A DNA stretch of 64,000 nucleotides from F1-120-MAGs118 sp013360535 (GTDB lineage: Bacteria > Planctomycetota > UBA1135 > GCA-002686595), in contig JAPKHC010000003.1 in assembly GCA_026647215.1 (NCBI GenBank), positions 74,812 to 138,811 on the forward strand, written 5' to 3'. The notes beneath the pieces were generated by a model that was not told the origin of the DNA, made no database searches, and saw only the letters and a list, made by a program, of their open reading frames with translations. The translations under genes and the position numbers were made by a program. Shown here piece after piece: positions 50,260 to 58,645 of this stretch. How positions within the stretch are numbered: the stretch's first letter is position 1; each line of letters starts with the position of its first letter.

Positions 50260-51428
50260 GCGTCCCCGATCGGTGGCAGTTCCGGCGCGCGGATGCGGCG
50301 CTTGCGTTCGGTGAGCGACAGCAGGAACGCTTCGAGGTCGCTCTTCTCCTCCTGCGTGAGGTCGAGGCGCTGCAGGATCGGCGACTTCACGGGGAAGAGC
50401 GGGTCCGCCTTCTGCTCTTCCGTCGGTTCGACGCGCGGCATCCCCGCGGAGTACATGTTGATCACGCCCTTGAGCTCGAACAGGCCGTTGTGCATGTACG
50501 GGCCCGTGCGGCCGAGGTTGCGCAAGCTCGGCGTGCGGAAGCGGCCGACATCGGCAGGTTCCTTGGTGACGTTGTAGCGGCCGAGGTCCTCGAGCTCGCG
50601 GCCGTAGTACGTGAGCCCGAGGTTGTGGAACTGCTCGTCGGTGAGGAGCGGCCCGTTGTGGCAGTTGATGCAGCGTGCCTTGGTGCGGAAGAGGTGCAGC
50701 CCACGCACGGCGGAGTCGGAGAGCGCCGCGCGATCGCCCGAGAGGAAGTGGTCGAAGTCGCTCGAGCCGTCGCTCACCAGCGTGCGCTCGAAGGCCGCGA
50801 TCGCCTGCAGGATGCGCTCGAGCGAGACCTCGTCGGTGCCGAAGGCCGCGGCAAAGCGCTCGCGATAGCCCTTCGACGACTTCACCGTCGCGACGATCAC
50901 CTCCGGCTCGTTGCCCATCTCGCGCGCGTTGGCGAGCACCATGTCCGCCTGCGCCTCGAGCGAGTCCGCGCGCCCGTCCCAGAACCACGCCTTGCGCTGG
51001 CCGACGTTCCACAGGGTCGGCGCGTTGCGCGCCAGCGGCAGCGCTCCGTGGCCGAAGCTCGTCGCGCGCCCGTCGCCGAAGCCCAGTTCCGCGTCGTGGC
51101 AGCTCGCGCAGGCCATCTGGCCCGTGCCCGAGAGCCGCCCGTCGAAGAACAGCATCTGCCCGAGGTCCACCCGCGCCTGCGCCTGCGCGCCCGTGTCGCG
51201 CGGCGGCGCGACGACGAGACCCAGTTCACGATGCCCGATTCCGGCATCGAGCGTCGGCTTGGGCCACGACGCGGGATCACGCTCGTACTGCGGTCGCAGC
51301 ACGCTCATGTCGGGATCCGCGATCATCCCCGGCGCCGCGGGCCGGCCCTGCGTGTCGACGACCGGCCGCGCGCAGGCGGCGAGGCCCAGGAAAACTGCGG
51401 CAAATCCCCAGCGTTTCACGGTCTTCAT
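50256..51428 (-). CDS. Di-haem cytochrome c peroxidase/MauG family lipoprotein
   Basis: A 390-residue exported protein. The lipobox is GLAAC with Cys19. The first haem site is CASCH (107-111) and the second is CINCH (about residue 255). Typical blocks are LGQMLFFDGRLS before the first haem, LPLARNAPTLWNV and WDGRADSLEAQ after it, and RTPSLRNLGRTGPYMHNG before the second half closes. It should reduce hydrogen peroxide in the periplasm with electrons from a cytochrome c; MauG-like oxidation is an alternative. The next gene starts inside its stop. Confidence 0.92.
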   Translation of the reverse strand: MKTVKRWGFAAVFLGLAACARPVVDTQGRPAAPGMIADPDMSVLRPQYERDPASWPKPTLDAGIGHRELGLVVAPPRDTGAQAQARVDLGQMLFFDGRLSGTGQMACASCHDAELGFGDGRATSFGHGALPLARNAPTLWNVGQRKAWFWDGRADSLEAQADMVLANAREMGNEPEVIVATVKSSKGYRERFAAAFGTDEVSLERILQAIAAFERTLVSDGSSDFDHFLSGDRAALSDSAVRGLHLFRTKARCINCHNGPLLTDEQFHNLGLTYYGRELEDLGRYNVTKEPADVGRFRTPSLRNLGRTGPYMHNGLFELKGVINMYSAGMPRVEPTEEQKADPLFPVKSPILQRLDLTQEEKSDLEAFLLSLTERKRRIRAPELPPIGDA

Positions 51429-51519
51429 CTCTCGAGGCTCTCGAAGTCGGTTCGGGCGAGCGGTCGGCCGATGCTAGCGAGCGCGCGCCCCCCGCGCGCG
51501 GGGCCCAAGTTCGCGAGCG

Positions 51520-52101
51520 CTAGCGCGGCAGCAGCTCGGCCGGGATCGCGAGCGGATCGAACTCGCGTGGCCGGTTGCGGCGCAGCCAGCGGTACACGGC
51601 CGGGCCGAGGAACAGCGCGAGCAGGAGCTTGAGCGCGATCCCCCACAGGAATCCGACGAACAGGAACCCGACCAGCGCCGCGACGAACACGACCGAGAAG
51701 AACGCGACGCACAGCACGTTGACGAGGAATCGCAGCGGCCCTGCGCCGCCCACGAAGCGACACGTGGGCGCGGCACGGCGCACTTCCGTACACAACCGCC
51801 GTGCGAGTTCCGCGTACTCCGTCGAGCTGTCCTCGAAGTCGAGCACGCCCCGGTAACGCCGGTTGAACCAGCGGAAGCGCTCGCCCGAACGCAGCTCCAG
51901 CGCCAGCTCGAAGCGGTTCGTCTCCGCGCGGGTCGGATCGAAGGCGAGGCGCACGCACGCCACCTCCGCCAGCGGCCGCTCGACCGGCGGGAGCCCCTCC
52001 CACGTCACGCGCAGCCGCTCGCCATCGAGCTCGACCACGAACGGCTTCGAGAGCGCGTCGTCGCGCGTCTCGTAGCGCTGGCTGCCCGCCGGTCCGCTCA
52101 C
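51520..52101 (-). CDS. Membrane protein with N-terminal PH-like domain
   Basis: A 193-residue protein starting at GTG 52101, which overlaps the stop of the HPP gene as GTGA. Residues 1-110 are beta-rich (FVVELDGERLRVTWEGLPPV and FELALELRSGERFRWFN), similar to bacterial PH domains. Two hydrophobic helices follow at about 120-165, and the end is Arg/Pro-rich. The function is unknown. The start choice rests on the overlap and on the lack of any other signal. Confidence 0.7.
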   Translation of the reverse strand: MSGPAGSQRYETRDDALSKPFVVELDGERLRVTWEGLPPVERPLAEVACVRLAFDPTRAETNRFELALELRSGERFRWFNRRYRGVLDFEDSSTEYAELARRLCTEVRRAAPTCRFVGGAGPLRFLVNVLCVAFFSVVFVAALVGFLFVGFLWGIALKLLLALFLGPAVYRWLRRNRPREFDPLAIPAELLPR

Positions 52102-52643
52102 AGCCAGTGCAGCGGATAGCGACGGTGCCGCACGACGTTGTTGGTGACGAGCGCCATCGCGAGCAGGATCAACGACCCGGCCAGCACCGGAACCACCACG
52201 AAACCCAGTCCCGCCGCGCCCTGCACGCCGATCAGGGCCGTCGCGCCGCCGGGCGGATGCAGCGTGCGCGTCAGGCTCATCACGAACATCGAGAGCCCGA
52301 CCGCGAGCGCGATCGCCAGCGGCCCCGAGCCCACGAGCGCCACGGTCGCGACGGCGACGAGTGCGGAGAGCACGTGCCCGCCGACGAGGTTGCGCGGCTG
52401 CGAGAGGGCCGAGTCCGGCACGCCGAACAGGAGCACTGCGGACGCGCCAAACGATCCGATCAGGAGCGGCTGCCCGCTCCAGGTCGTCACGAAGTGGATC
52501 GCGAGGATGCCGAACAGGCCCGTGAGCCCGCTCCAGAAGGCGTGCTTGAACGAGACCGCACGCAGGCCCGAGCGCACCGGGACGCGCCAACGGTCGGGCA
52601 CACCGCGGGCGCGGTCGATGAGGTCGGTGAGCAGCGGCGGCAT
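52098..52643 (-). CDS. HPP-family membrane protein
   Basis: A 181-residue membrane protein with four helices. The signature TLHPPGGATALIG (near residue 127) defines the HPP family, some members of which take part in nitrite transport in plastids. The substrate here is not known. It lies 15 bases downstream of the cyclase gene and overlaps the next gene by 4 bases. A TAGGCT 12 bases before its ATG includes the TAG stop of the cyclase gene, so I do not count it as a promoter. Confidence 0.88.
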   Translation of the reverse strand: MPPLLTDLIDRARGVPDRWRVPVRSGLRAVSFKHAFWSGLTGLFGILAIHFVTTWSGQPLLIGSFGASAVLLFGVPDSALSQPRNLVGGHVLSALVAVATVALVGSGPLAIALAVGLSMFVMSLTRTLHPPGGATALIGVQGAAGLGFVVVPVLAGSLILLAMALVTNNVVRHRRYPLHWL

Positions 52644-52658
52644 CGGCGGCCGGGAAGC

Positions 52659-55598
52659 CTACCGTGCCGGGCTGCCGTGCGCGTGCGGGGCGCCGATCGG
52701 GGCCTCGACCTCGAACAGGCTCGGTTCCTCGCGGCGCGCGCGCACGACCCGATCGCGACCGCCGGCCTTGGCCTCGTACAGGGCGAGGTCCGCGCGCCGG
52801 TAGAACTGCTCGAAACCGTGCTCCTCCGGCGCGTCCGAGCTGTGCGCGACGCCGACCGAGACCGTCACCGGCCGCTCGCGCACCGAGCAGGTGCCACGCA
52901 CCGTGTGCAGCAGGCCCTCCATGCGCTCGACCGCCGTCGTCGCCGCGATCCGCCCGAGGAAGATCGCGAATTCCTCGCCGCCGACGCGCGCGCACAGGTC
53001 GCCCTCGCGCAAGTAGCGCCGCATCATCGTCGCCATGCGCCGCAGGAGCTCGTCGCCGCCCTCGTGGCCGAGCGTGTCGTTGACCTGCTTGAAGTGGTCG
53101 ATGTCGAGGATGCACAGCGCGAACGGGTCGCCGTTGCGGCGCGCGCGTGCGAGCTCGCGGCCGACCTCGAGCATGAACGCGCGTCGGTTGGGCAGCTCGG
53201 TCAGCTCGTCGGTGAGCGCGAGCCGCTCGAGCGACTCGCGCAGCGCGATGCTCGACAACGCACCCGACAGGCCCTGCGCCATCGCGTCGAACTGCGAGAG
53301 GCGCGTCTCGAGCTCCTGGCTCGCCGGCTGCTTGTCTGCGCCCGAGAACTTGACCGTCAGGAGCGCGTTCTCGCGGCTGGAGACCGCCAGCGGCGCGCAG
53401 AACTCGCTCATCCCGATCACGTCGCTCGAGTGCGAGCACGGCACCTCGTGCCCACCGGCCCAGGATCCGTGCGAGCGGTGCGAGCGCAGCGCCCAGCACT
53501 GGCGCGCGGAGATTTCCTCGGCCGGCGCCGACGGCCCGTGGCGCTGCAGCGACTGCACGAGCCGCAGCGGCGCCCCCGGCTGCGTGCCGGCGTAGAGCGC
53601 GACGTTCGCGCCGGGGAAAATGCGCCCCATCGCGTGCATCACGACCTCGTACCCCTCGGCGAGCGTGACGCTGGCGAGCAGCATCTCGATGCACTTGGCG
53701 AGGATCTCGTTCTCCTCGCGATGGCGCCGCAGGTGCGTGACCTGCTCGTCGAGCTGCGCCGCGCGCTGCAGCGACTCCTCGAGCGCGAGCCGCGGCCGCA
53801 GGTCGACGATCGACAGCAAGAGCTCCGACTGGAAGCCCTCGGACGACGCGACGCGGGACGCGACGACCTCGACCGGCACCGGCGTCCCGTTCTCGTCGCG
53901 CGAGCGCACCTGCAACGGCTCGGTGTGCTTCCCCGGCGCCACGTCGGCGAGCAGGCGCAGCCGCTGGGGGTCGTTTTCCAGCGGGAAAAGCCGCGCCAGC
54001 GCGAGGTCGAGCCCGAGCGGCTCCGAACGCGACTCGAGCGCCGCGAGCTTGGGGCTGAGCGTGCGCGCGCTGCGGTTGGCGAAGGCCACCGAGCCGTCGG
54101 CGGCGAGCGCGACGAAGCCCGAGCTCAGCGACTCGAGCAGCCGCTCCTGCAGGCGCTTCCCCGCCTCGAGCTCGTGCACGAAGCGCTCGCGTTCCTCGTC
54201 GAGCGAGAGGCGCTTGAGCACGGCGCCGAGGTAGGCGAGCACCGGATCGAGCGAGGCGAGCAACGCGCGGTCGTAGCCACCGGGCCGGTCGGCGAGCCCG
54301 ACGAGCCCGACGAGCTCCGCGCGGTCGCGCAGCGGCAGGCCCGCGAACGTGTCGAGCGTCGGCAGCCCCGGCGGCGGACGATCGCCGCGCGCCTCGCGCG
54401 CCACGTCGTTGCAGATCACGCTCGCGTCCGTCTCGACCGCGCGACCATAGAGCGAGTCGAGCTCGCGCAGCACGAGCCCCGACGGAACCTCGCCCGCGTC
54501 GAGCGCGACGCCCGAGACCGCCGTCATGCGCACGTGGCGCCCCTGCGCATCGCGCGCCATCACTCCGATGAAGCCGTAGCGGCTCGCCGTGAGCGCGAGC
54601 AGCCGCTCGAGCACGAAGTCCCACCAGCCGCGCCCCGGCCCGTCGCTGAAGAGGCGCGCCTGGCTCTCGCCGATCAGCGACAGCATCTGGTTCTGCACGC
54701 GCAACGAGCGCTCCGCCTCGACCTCGGCCGTGATGTCGCGCGCGCGCGCGAACATGCGGCCATCGGAACGCGACGGCGCGTAGGCGATCCACTCGAGCCA
54801 CACGTCGTGCCCGGCGGCATGGCGGAAGCGCTGGCGGAACTGCGTCAGGTCGTCGCCGTGCGCGAGCCGCTCGAGCGCCGCACGCGTCGCATCGCGATCG
54901 TCGGGATGCACGAACTCGAGGTGCGGGCGCGCGACCAGCTGGCCGAGGTCCCAGCCGACCGTGCCCGGCCAGCGTGGGTTGAGGTGCAGGAAGCGCCCGT
55001 CGCGCGACAGGATCGCGTTGAGGTCGACGGAGTCCTGGAAGTAGCGCTCGTGGTCCTGCAACGCCGCCTCGGCGCGGCGCAGGCCCGCCTCCTGCCGCAG
55101 CGCGACGAGCTGCTGCATCGCGACGCGCGCGAGGCTGCGCAGCTGCTCGAGCTGCTCCTCGCGCACGCCCCGGCACTGGGGCCCCATGACCGCCATGCAG
55201 CCGATCGTCTCGCCCTCGGGCGCCACCAGCGGCACGCCCGCGATGAAGCGCACGTGCGGTGCGTCGAGCACCATCCGGCACGAGGAAAGCAGCGGATCCT
55301 GCGACGCGTCGGTGACTACGAGCTCGCCCCCGCTGCGCAGGATCGCCTCGGCCGCGGACGTCTCGCGCGCGCAACCCAGCGCCTCGACGCCGTGGCGCGC
55401 CACGAAGTGCACGCGCTCGCGGTCGACCAGCGCGACGACGGCCATGGGCGCCTCAAGCGCACGGCTGGCGACCCGCGCGAGGCTGTCGAGCACCGCGTCG
55501 GGCACCTCCGTGGGCGCTTGGTATTCCTGCAGCACGGCCAGACGGCGCTCTTCCGCGCCCTTCCACCGGCTGCCGCTCTCTCCACTGACCGTGTCCAT
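52659..55598 (-). CDS. Diguanylate cyclase with GAF-PAS-GAF-PAS-GAF sensor array
   Basis: A 979-residue cytoplasmic protein. GAF domains lie at about 30-165, 300-455 and 625-780, and PAS domains at about 185-290 and 470-605. The C-terminal GGDEF domain has an intact GGEEF loop near 873 and an RxxD inhibitory site (REGD) five residues before it, so it should make c-di-GMP and be feedback-inhibited. No membrane segment is seen, so signals are cytoplasmic (ligands of GAF or PAS, haem or flavin possible). GAGGAG precedes ATG 55598 by 4 bases. The partner phosphodiesterase is at 20123. Confidence 0.92.
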   Translation of the reverse strand: MDTVSGESGSRWKGAEERRLAVLQEYQAPTEVPDAVLDSLARVASRALEAPMAVVALVDRERVHFVARHGVEALGCARETSAAEAILRSGGELVVTDASQDPLLSSCRMVLDAPHVRFIAGVPLVAPEGETIGCMAVMGPQCRGVREEQLEQLRSLARVAMQQLVALRQEAGLRRAEAALQDHERYFQDSVDLNAILSRDGRFLHLNPRWPGTVGWDLGQLVARPHLEFVHPDDRDATRAALERLAHGDDLTQFRQRFRHAAGHDVWLEWIAYAPSRSDGRMFARARDITAEVEAERSLRVQNQMLSLIGESQARLFSDGPGRGWWDFVLERLLALTASRYGFIGVMARDAQGRHVRMTAVSGVALDAGEVPSGLVLRELDSLYGRAVETDASVICNDVAREARGDRPPPGLPTLDTFAGLPLRDRAELVGLVGLADRPGGYDRALLASLDPVLAYLGAVLKRLSLDEERERFVHELEAGKRLQERLLESLSSGFVALAADGSVAFANRSARTLSPKLAALESRSEPLGLDLALARLFPLENDPQRLRLLADVAPGKHTEPLQVRSRDENGTPVPVEVVASRVASSEGFQSELLLSIVDLRPRLALEESLQRAAQLDEQVTHLRRHREENEILAKCIEMLLASVTLAEGYEVVMHAMGRIFPGANVALYAGTQPGAPLRLVQSLQRHGPSAPAEEISARQCWALRSHRSHGSWAGGHEVPCSHSSDVIGMSEFCAPLAVSSRENALLTVKFSGADKQPASQELETRLSQFDAMAQGLSGALSSIALRESLERLALTDELTELPNRRAFMLEVGRELARARRNGDPFALCILDIDHFKQVNDTLGHEGGDELLRRMATMMRRYLREGDLCARVGGEEFAIFLGRIAATTAVERMEGLLHTVRGTCSVRERPVTVSVGVAHSSDAPEEHGFEQFYRRADLALYEAKAGGRDRVVRARREEPSLFEVEAPIGAPHAHGSPAR

Positions 55599-55750
55599 TC
55601 CGCTCCTCGTTGCGAGACGAGTCCCGTAGCACGTTCCGGCGGATGGAGGATCAGGCGACCCTGAGCACGCGCCGAAGCGGCGGAGTCTAGGCAACGCGCG
55701 GCCCGCTAGGAAATTCCATTCTTGGGTCCATTTCCGGGAAAGCTGGCCGC

Positions 55751-56632
55751 TCACCCGCCGTAGTAGCTCGACGCCGAGCTCGCGGCGTGCACCGACCAGC
55801 AGCGCGCGAGGGCGAACGCGAGCGGCAGCGCGAGCGAGAGCGCGAGCACGCTCCAGCGCACGCGCACGCTGCGAGTCGAAAGCCAGTCCGCAGGCAAGAG
55901 CGCGGGCGCGAGCGGAGCGAGCGCGAGCGCGGCACCGGCGTCGCGCGGCAGCTCCGAGAACTGCGTGGCCGCGAGCGCGAGCAGCGAGAGCTGCGCCGCC
56001 GCGAACGCCAATGTTCCTCCGGCGAAACGCGCTTCGCGCACGAGCACGCCGACGACCGCCGCCGCGCCGAGCACGGCCGCGAGGCTCGCGGTGAACTGCG
56101 CGTACTTGGCCGAGCCCGTCAGCGCGATGCCCGCCGCGCAGGCCGACACCGCCGCCCACAGCAGCAGCGGCACGCCCGGGCCCCGCGTGCGCTCGCCCAA
56201 GCGCTCGACCGCAAGCGCCACCGTCGCCGTGCCACCCAAAGCGAGCGCCGCGTACGCCGCGAGAGCCGACGCTCCGAGCGATGCGAGCTGCGTGCGCAGG
56301 AGCAGCGCCGTCGCCGCCGCCTGGAACACGCCGAGCACCACCCAACGCGCGAGCCCCGACTTCCAACGCGCCGCGACGAGCGCTCCCGCACCCACGATCA
56401 GCGCCGCGAAGCCCAGGCTCTCGTTCGAGCTCGCCGGAGGCAGGCCCGGCAGCCGGTCGAGGCTCGCCGCGTGCCCGATCGCGTACCCGAGCACGACCCC
56501 GACCGCCCCTAGCCAGCCGGCCCGCCGCTGGGGACTGCGCCGGACGCCGAAGAGCAGCGCCACGCCCGCAACGGTCGCCGGGGCGAGCAGGAGCGCGGTC
56601 ACGAGCAGCGCAGGGTGCGTCGAGAGGTCCAT
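55751..56632 (-). CDS. Polytopic membrane protein of unknown function
   Basis: A 293-residue protein with eight or nine hydrophobic helices across its length and very little soluble sequence. It is Ala/Leu-rich and ends in SSASSYYGG. No transporter or enzyme motif is recognised. A TAGGCT 10 bases before the ATG may be the promoter. It is divergent from the patatin gene. Confidence 0.7.
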   Translation of the reverse strand: MDLSTHPALLVTALLLAPATVAGVALLFGVRRSPQRRAGWLGAVGVVLGYAIGHAASLDRLPGLPPASSNESLGFAALIVGAGALVAARWKSGLARWVVLGVFQAAATALLLRTQLASLGASALAAYAALALGGTATVALAVERLGERTRGPGVPLLLWAAVSACAAGIALTGSAKYAQFTASLAAVLGAAAVVGVLVREARFAGGTLAFAAAQLSLLALAATQFSELPRDAGAALALAPLAPALLPADWLSTRSVRVRWSVLALSLALPLAFALARCWSVHAASSASSYYGG

Positions 56633-56642
56633 GGGAGGGCAG

Positions 56643-56648
56643 AGCCTA
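56643..56648 (-). promoter_or_regulatory. -10-like TAGGCT 10 nt before the membrane protein gene
   Basis: On the minus strand TAGGCT is followed by CTGCCCTCCC and ATG 56632. This fits a very short leader. No clear -35. Confidence 0.3.
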
Positions 56649-56828
56649 ACGCGAACTTGAGCCAGCCGTCCGGCGCTTCAACCTGCCCGGACGTTCGGGC
56701 CACGAACAAGGTGCGTAGGCGCCCGGGCCGCGCGAGCGCCGGCGGAAGATCCTCGCCGAATCCGCCCGCTGCTCACTCGCCACGGGTGAAATGGCCGATG
56801 GGGCCTCCTAGTCTGGAACTCCGAGACC

Positions 56829-57998
56829 ATGGGCTCCCCGAAACTGGCCGTGGTGATGGGCGGAGGCGGTGCGCGGGCCGCCTACCAAGTGGGCGTGCTG
56901 CGGGCGCTCGCCCGCCGTTACCCCCACCTGCGGGTGCCGATCCTCGCGGGCGTTTCCGCGGGAGCGATCAACACGGCCTTTCTCGCCGCGCGCACCGGCA
57001 CGTTCAACTCCCGCGTCGACGAGCTCAACGCGCTGTGGCTCGGGCTCTCGACCGACAAGGTACTGCGCGCCGATCCGTACTCGCTGCTGCGCACCGCCGC
57101 GCGCTGGGGCGTGCGTCTGGCGAGCGGTGCCGCGCCGATCGTGCGCCGTCCGCGGGGCATGGTCGACACGCAGCCGCTGCGCGAGCTGCTCGAGCGTGAG
57201 CTGCACGCCGTCGAAGGGCGGCTGCCGGGGATCGCCGAGAACCTGCGGCACGGGCTCGAGGCCGTCGGCGTCACCACGACCGACTGCGCGACCGGCGCCT
57301 CGGTCACGCACGTGCAGTCCAACGGCCTTCCGACCTGGGAGCGCCCCAACCGCCACAGCGTCGAGAGCGTGCTCACCGTCGAGCACGTGATGGCGAGCTC
57401 CGCGCTGCCGATCTTCTTCCCCGCGGTGCGGCTCAACGAGGGCTGGCACTCCGACGGAGGCATCGGCCTGACGAGCCCGCTCTCGCCCGCGATCCACCTC
57501 GGCGCCGACCACGTGCTCGCGATCTCGACGCGCTACGAGCGCACGAGCCCCGAGCCCGTCGTCGCGCGCCCGGCTTATCCGCCGCCGGCGCAGATGGTCG
57601 GCCTGATGCTCAACGCGGTGTTCCTCGACATGCTCCATCAGGACGCGATGAACTTGGACCGCATCAACCGGCTGGTCGAGGAGTTGCCGCCCGAGCGCCG
57701 CCTCGGCCTGCGTCCGGTGCGCCTGATGCTGATGCGGCCCTCGCGCAACATCTCCGCGCTCGCGGGGCAGTTCGAGACCAAGCTGCCGCAGCCGTTCCGC
57801 TTCCTGATGCGCGGCACGGGCACGAAGGAGACACGCACGCCCGAGTCGCTCTCGATGGTGCTGTTCGAGCGACCGTACATCTCGGAAGTGATCGCGATGG
57901 GCGAGGAGGACGGCGAGCGCCGCATGGCCGAACTGTCGGCGTTCCTCGAGGGCGAGACGCGCCCGGGCCTGCAGGTGACCGGCTTCTGGCGCGTGTGA
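56829..57998 (+). CDS. Patatin-like phospholipase
   Basis: A 389-residue lipid acyl hydrolase with a Ser-Asp dyad. The oxyanion loop is GGGGARAAYQVGVL (residues 11-24), the nucleophile motif is GVSAG with Ser43, and the Asp is in WHSDGGIG near 209. The C-terminal third (about 255-389) is charged and helical and is not part of the core. There is no signal peptide, so it should act at the inner face of the membrane. TAGTCT lies 14 bases before the ATG. Confidence 0.9.
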   Translation: MGSPKLAVVMGGGGARAAYQVGVLRALARRYPHLRVPILAGVSAGAINTAFLAARTGTFNSRVDELNALWLGLSTDKVLRADPYSLLRTAARWGVRLASGAAPIVRRPRGMVDTQPLRELLERELHAVEGRLPGIAENLRHGLEAVGVTTTDCATGASVTHVQSNGLPTWERPNRHSVESVLTVEHVMASSALPIFFPAVRLNEGWHSDGGIGLTSPLSPAIHLGADHVLAISTRYERTSPEPVVARPAYPPPAQMVGLMLNAVFLDMLHQDAMNLDRINRLVEELPPERRLGLRPVRLMLMRPSRNISALAGQFETKLPQPFRFLMRGTGTKETRTPESLSMVLFERPYISEVIAMGEEDGERRMAELSAFLEGETRPGLQVTGFWRV

Positions 57999-58020
57999 TC
58001 CGCGCGTGGCTGGCGCTGGC

Positions 58021-58026
58021 TAGACT
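58021..58026 (+). promoter_or_regulatory. -10-like TAGACT 6 nt before the His/Lys-rich protein gene
   Basis: TAGACT, then GCCGGC, then ATG 58033. The spacing is that of a leaderless transcript. Confidence 0.4.
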
Positions 58027-58032
58027 GCCGGC

Positions 58033-58584
58033 ATGAAGCACAAGCACGACAAGCGCAAGAGCCCCAAGCACGACAAGACGAAGAAGCATTCCAAGCACGC
58101 GCGCGACTCGAAGCACGCGGACAAGCACCACCACCACGAGCCGGCCGAGGCCTGCAGCGAGCGCGCGCCCGACCACCGCGACGCGGAGCTCGTGTTGCGC
58201 CTGTACGACCTGCGCCGCGAGCCGGTGATGCGCGAGTCGCGCAAGGCGATCGTCAAGTTCCTGCCGCGCAGCTACGACGACGTCGCCGCGCTGCTCAAGC
58301 CCGACCACCCCGACAACGCCGCCTGGCGGCAGGTGTCGAGCTACTTCGAGATGGCCTACAGCTTCGCGCGCAACGGCATCGTTCCGGCCGATTTCCTCGC
58401 GGAAAACGCGGGGGAAGGCCTGCTGCTGTTCGCCAAGATCGCACCGTACCTCGAGCAACTCCGCGCGGACACCGCGCCGACCGCGCTGCGCAACGCCGAG
58501 TGGCTCGTCGAGCACTCCGAGTACGCCGCGAGGCGCGTCGAGGTGTTCAAGGCGCGTATCGCCAAGCAACTCGCCTCGTCCTGA
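58033..58584 (+). CDS. Protein with His/Lys-rich N-terminus
   Basis: A 183-residue protein. Residues 1-35 are almost all Lys, His, Asp and Ser, with about 12 His ending in HHHH at 32-35. The rest (50-175) is a helical domain with DAELVLRLYDLRREP near 48 and WRQVSSYFEMAYSFARNG near 97; it resembles DUF4760-type helical proteins but I am not sure. The tail could bind nickel, cobalt or zinc, or nucleic acid. There is no signal peptide. The gene stands alone between two unrelated genes. Confidence 0.75.
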   Translation: MKHKHDKRKSPKHDKTKKHSKHARDSKHADKHHHHEPAEACSERAPDHRDAELVLRLYDLRREPVMRESRKAIVKFLPRSYDDVAALLKPDHPDNAAWRQVSSYFEMAYSFARNGIVPADFLAENAGEGLLLFAKIAPYLEQLRADTAPTALRNAEWLVEHSEYAARRVEVFKARIAKQLASS

Positions 58585-58604
58585 GCCCGCACGGGACCCT
58601 AGAC

Positions 58605-58632
58605 TGCGGCCGCGGTTCGCCCCACGGCCGCA
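58605..58632 (+). promoter_or_regulatory. 5'-leader hairpin before the M14 gene pair
   Basis: A TAGACT at 58600-58605 is followed by a perfect 8-bp stem (58605-58612 with 58625-58632, 12-base loop), and then GGAAGGG close to ATG 58646. It may be a leader hairpin that affects translation or mRNA stability. The call rests on sequence only. Confidence 0.35.
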
Positions 58633-58645
58633 GGAAGGGTCCCCC

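Noticed and set aside
52656..52661. TAGGCT 12 bases before the HPP gene as a promoter
   Set aside because: Its TAG is the stop codon of the cyclase gene, so chance overlap is likely; the genes look like one operon.
52107..55664. Plus-strand frame of about 1185 codons
   Set aside because: It mirrors the diguanylate cyclase and HPP genes, which have clear motifs; its own product is Arg/His/Glu-rich low-complexity.
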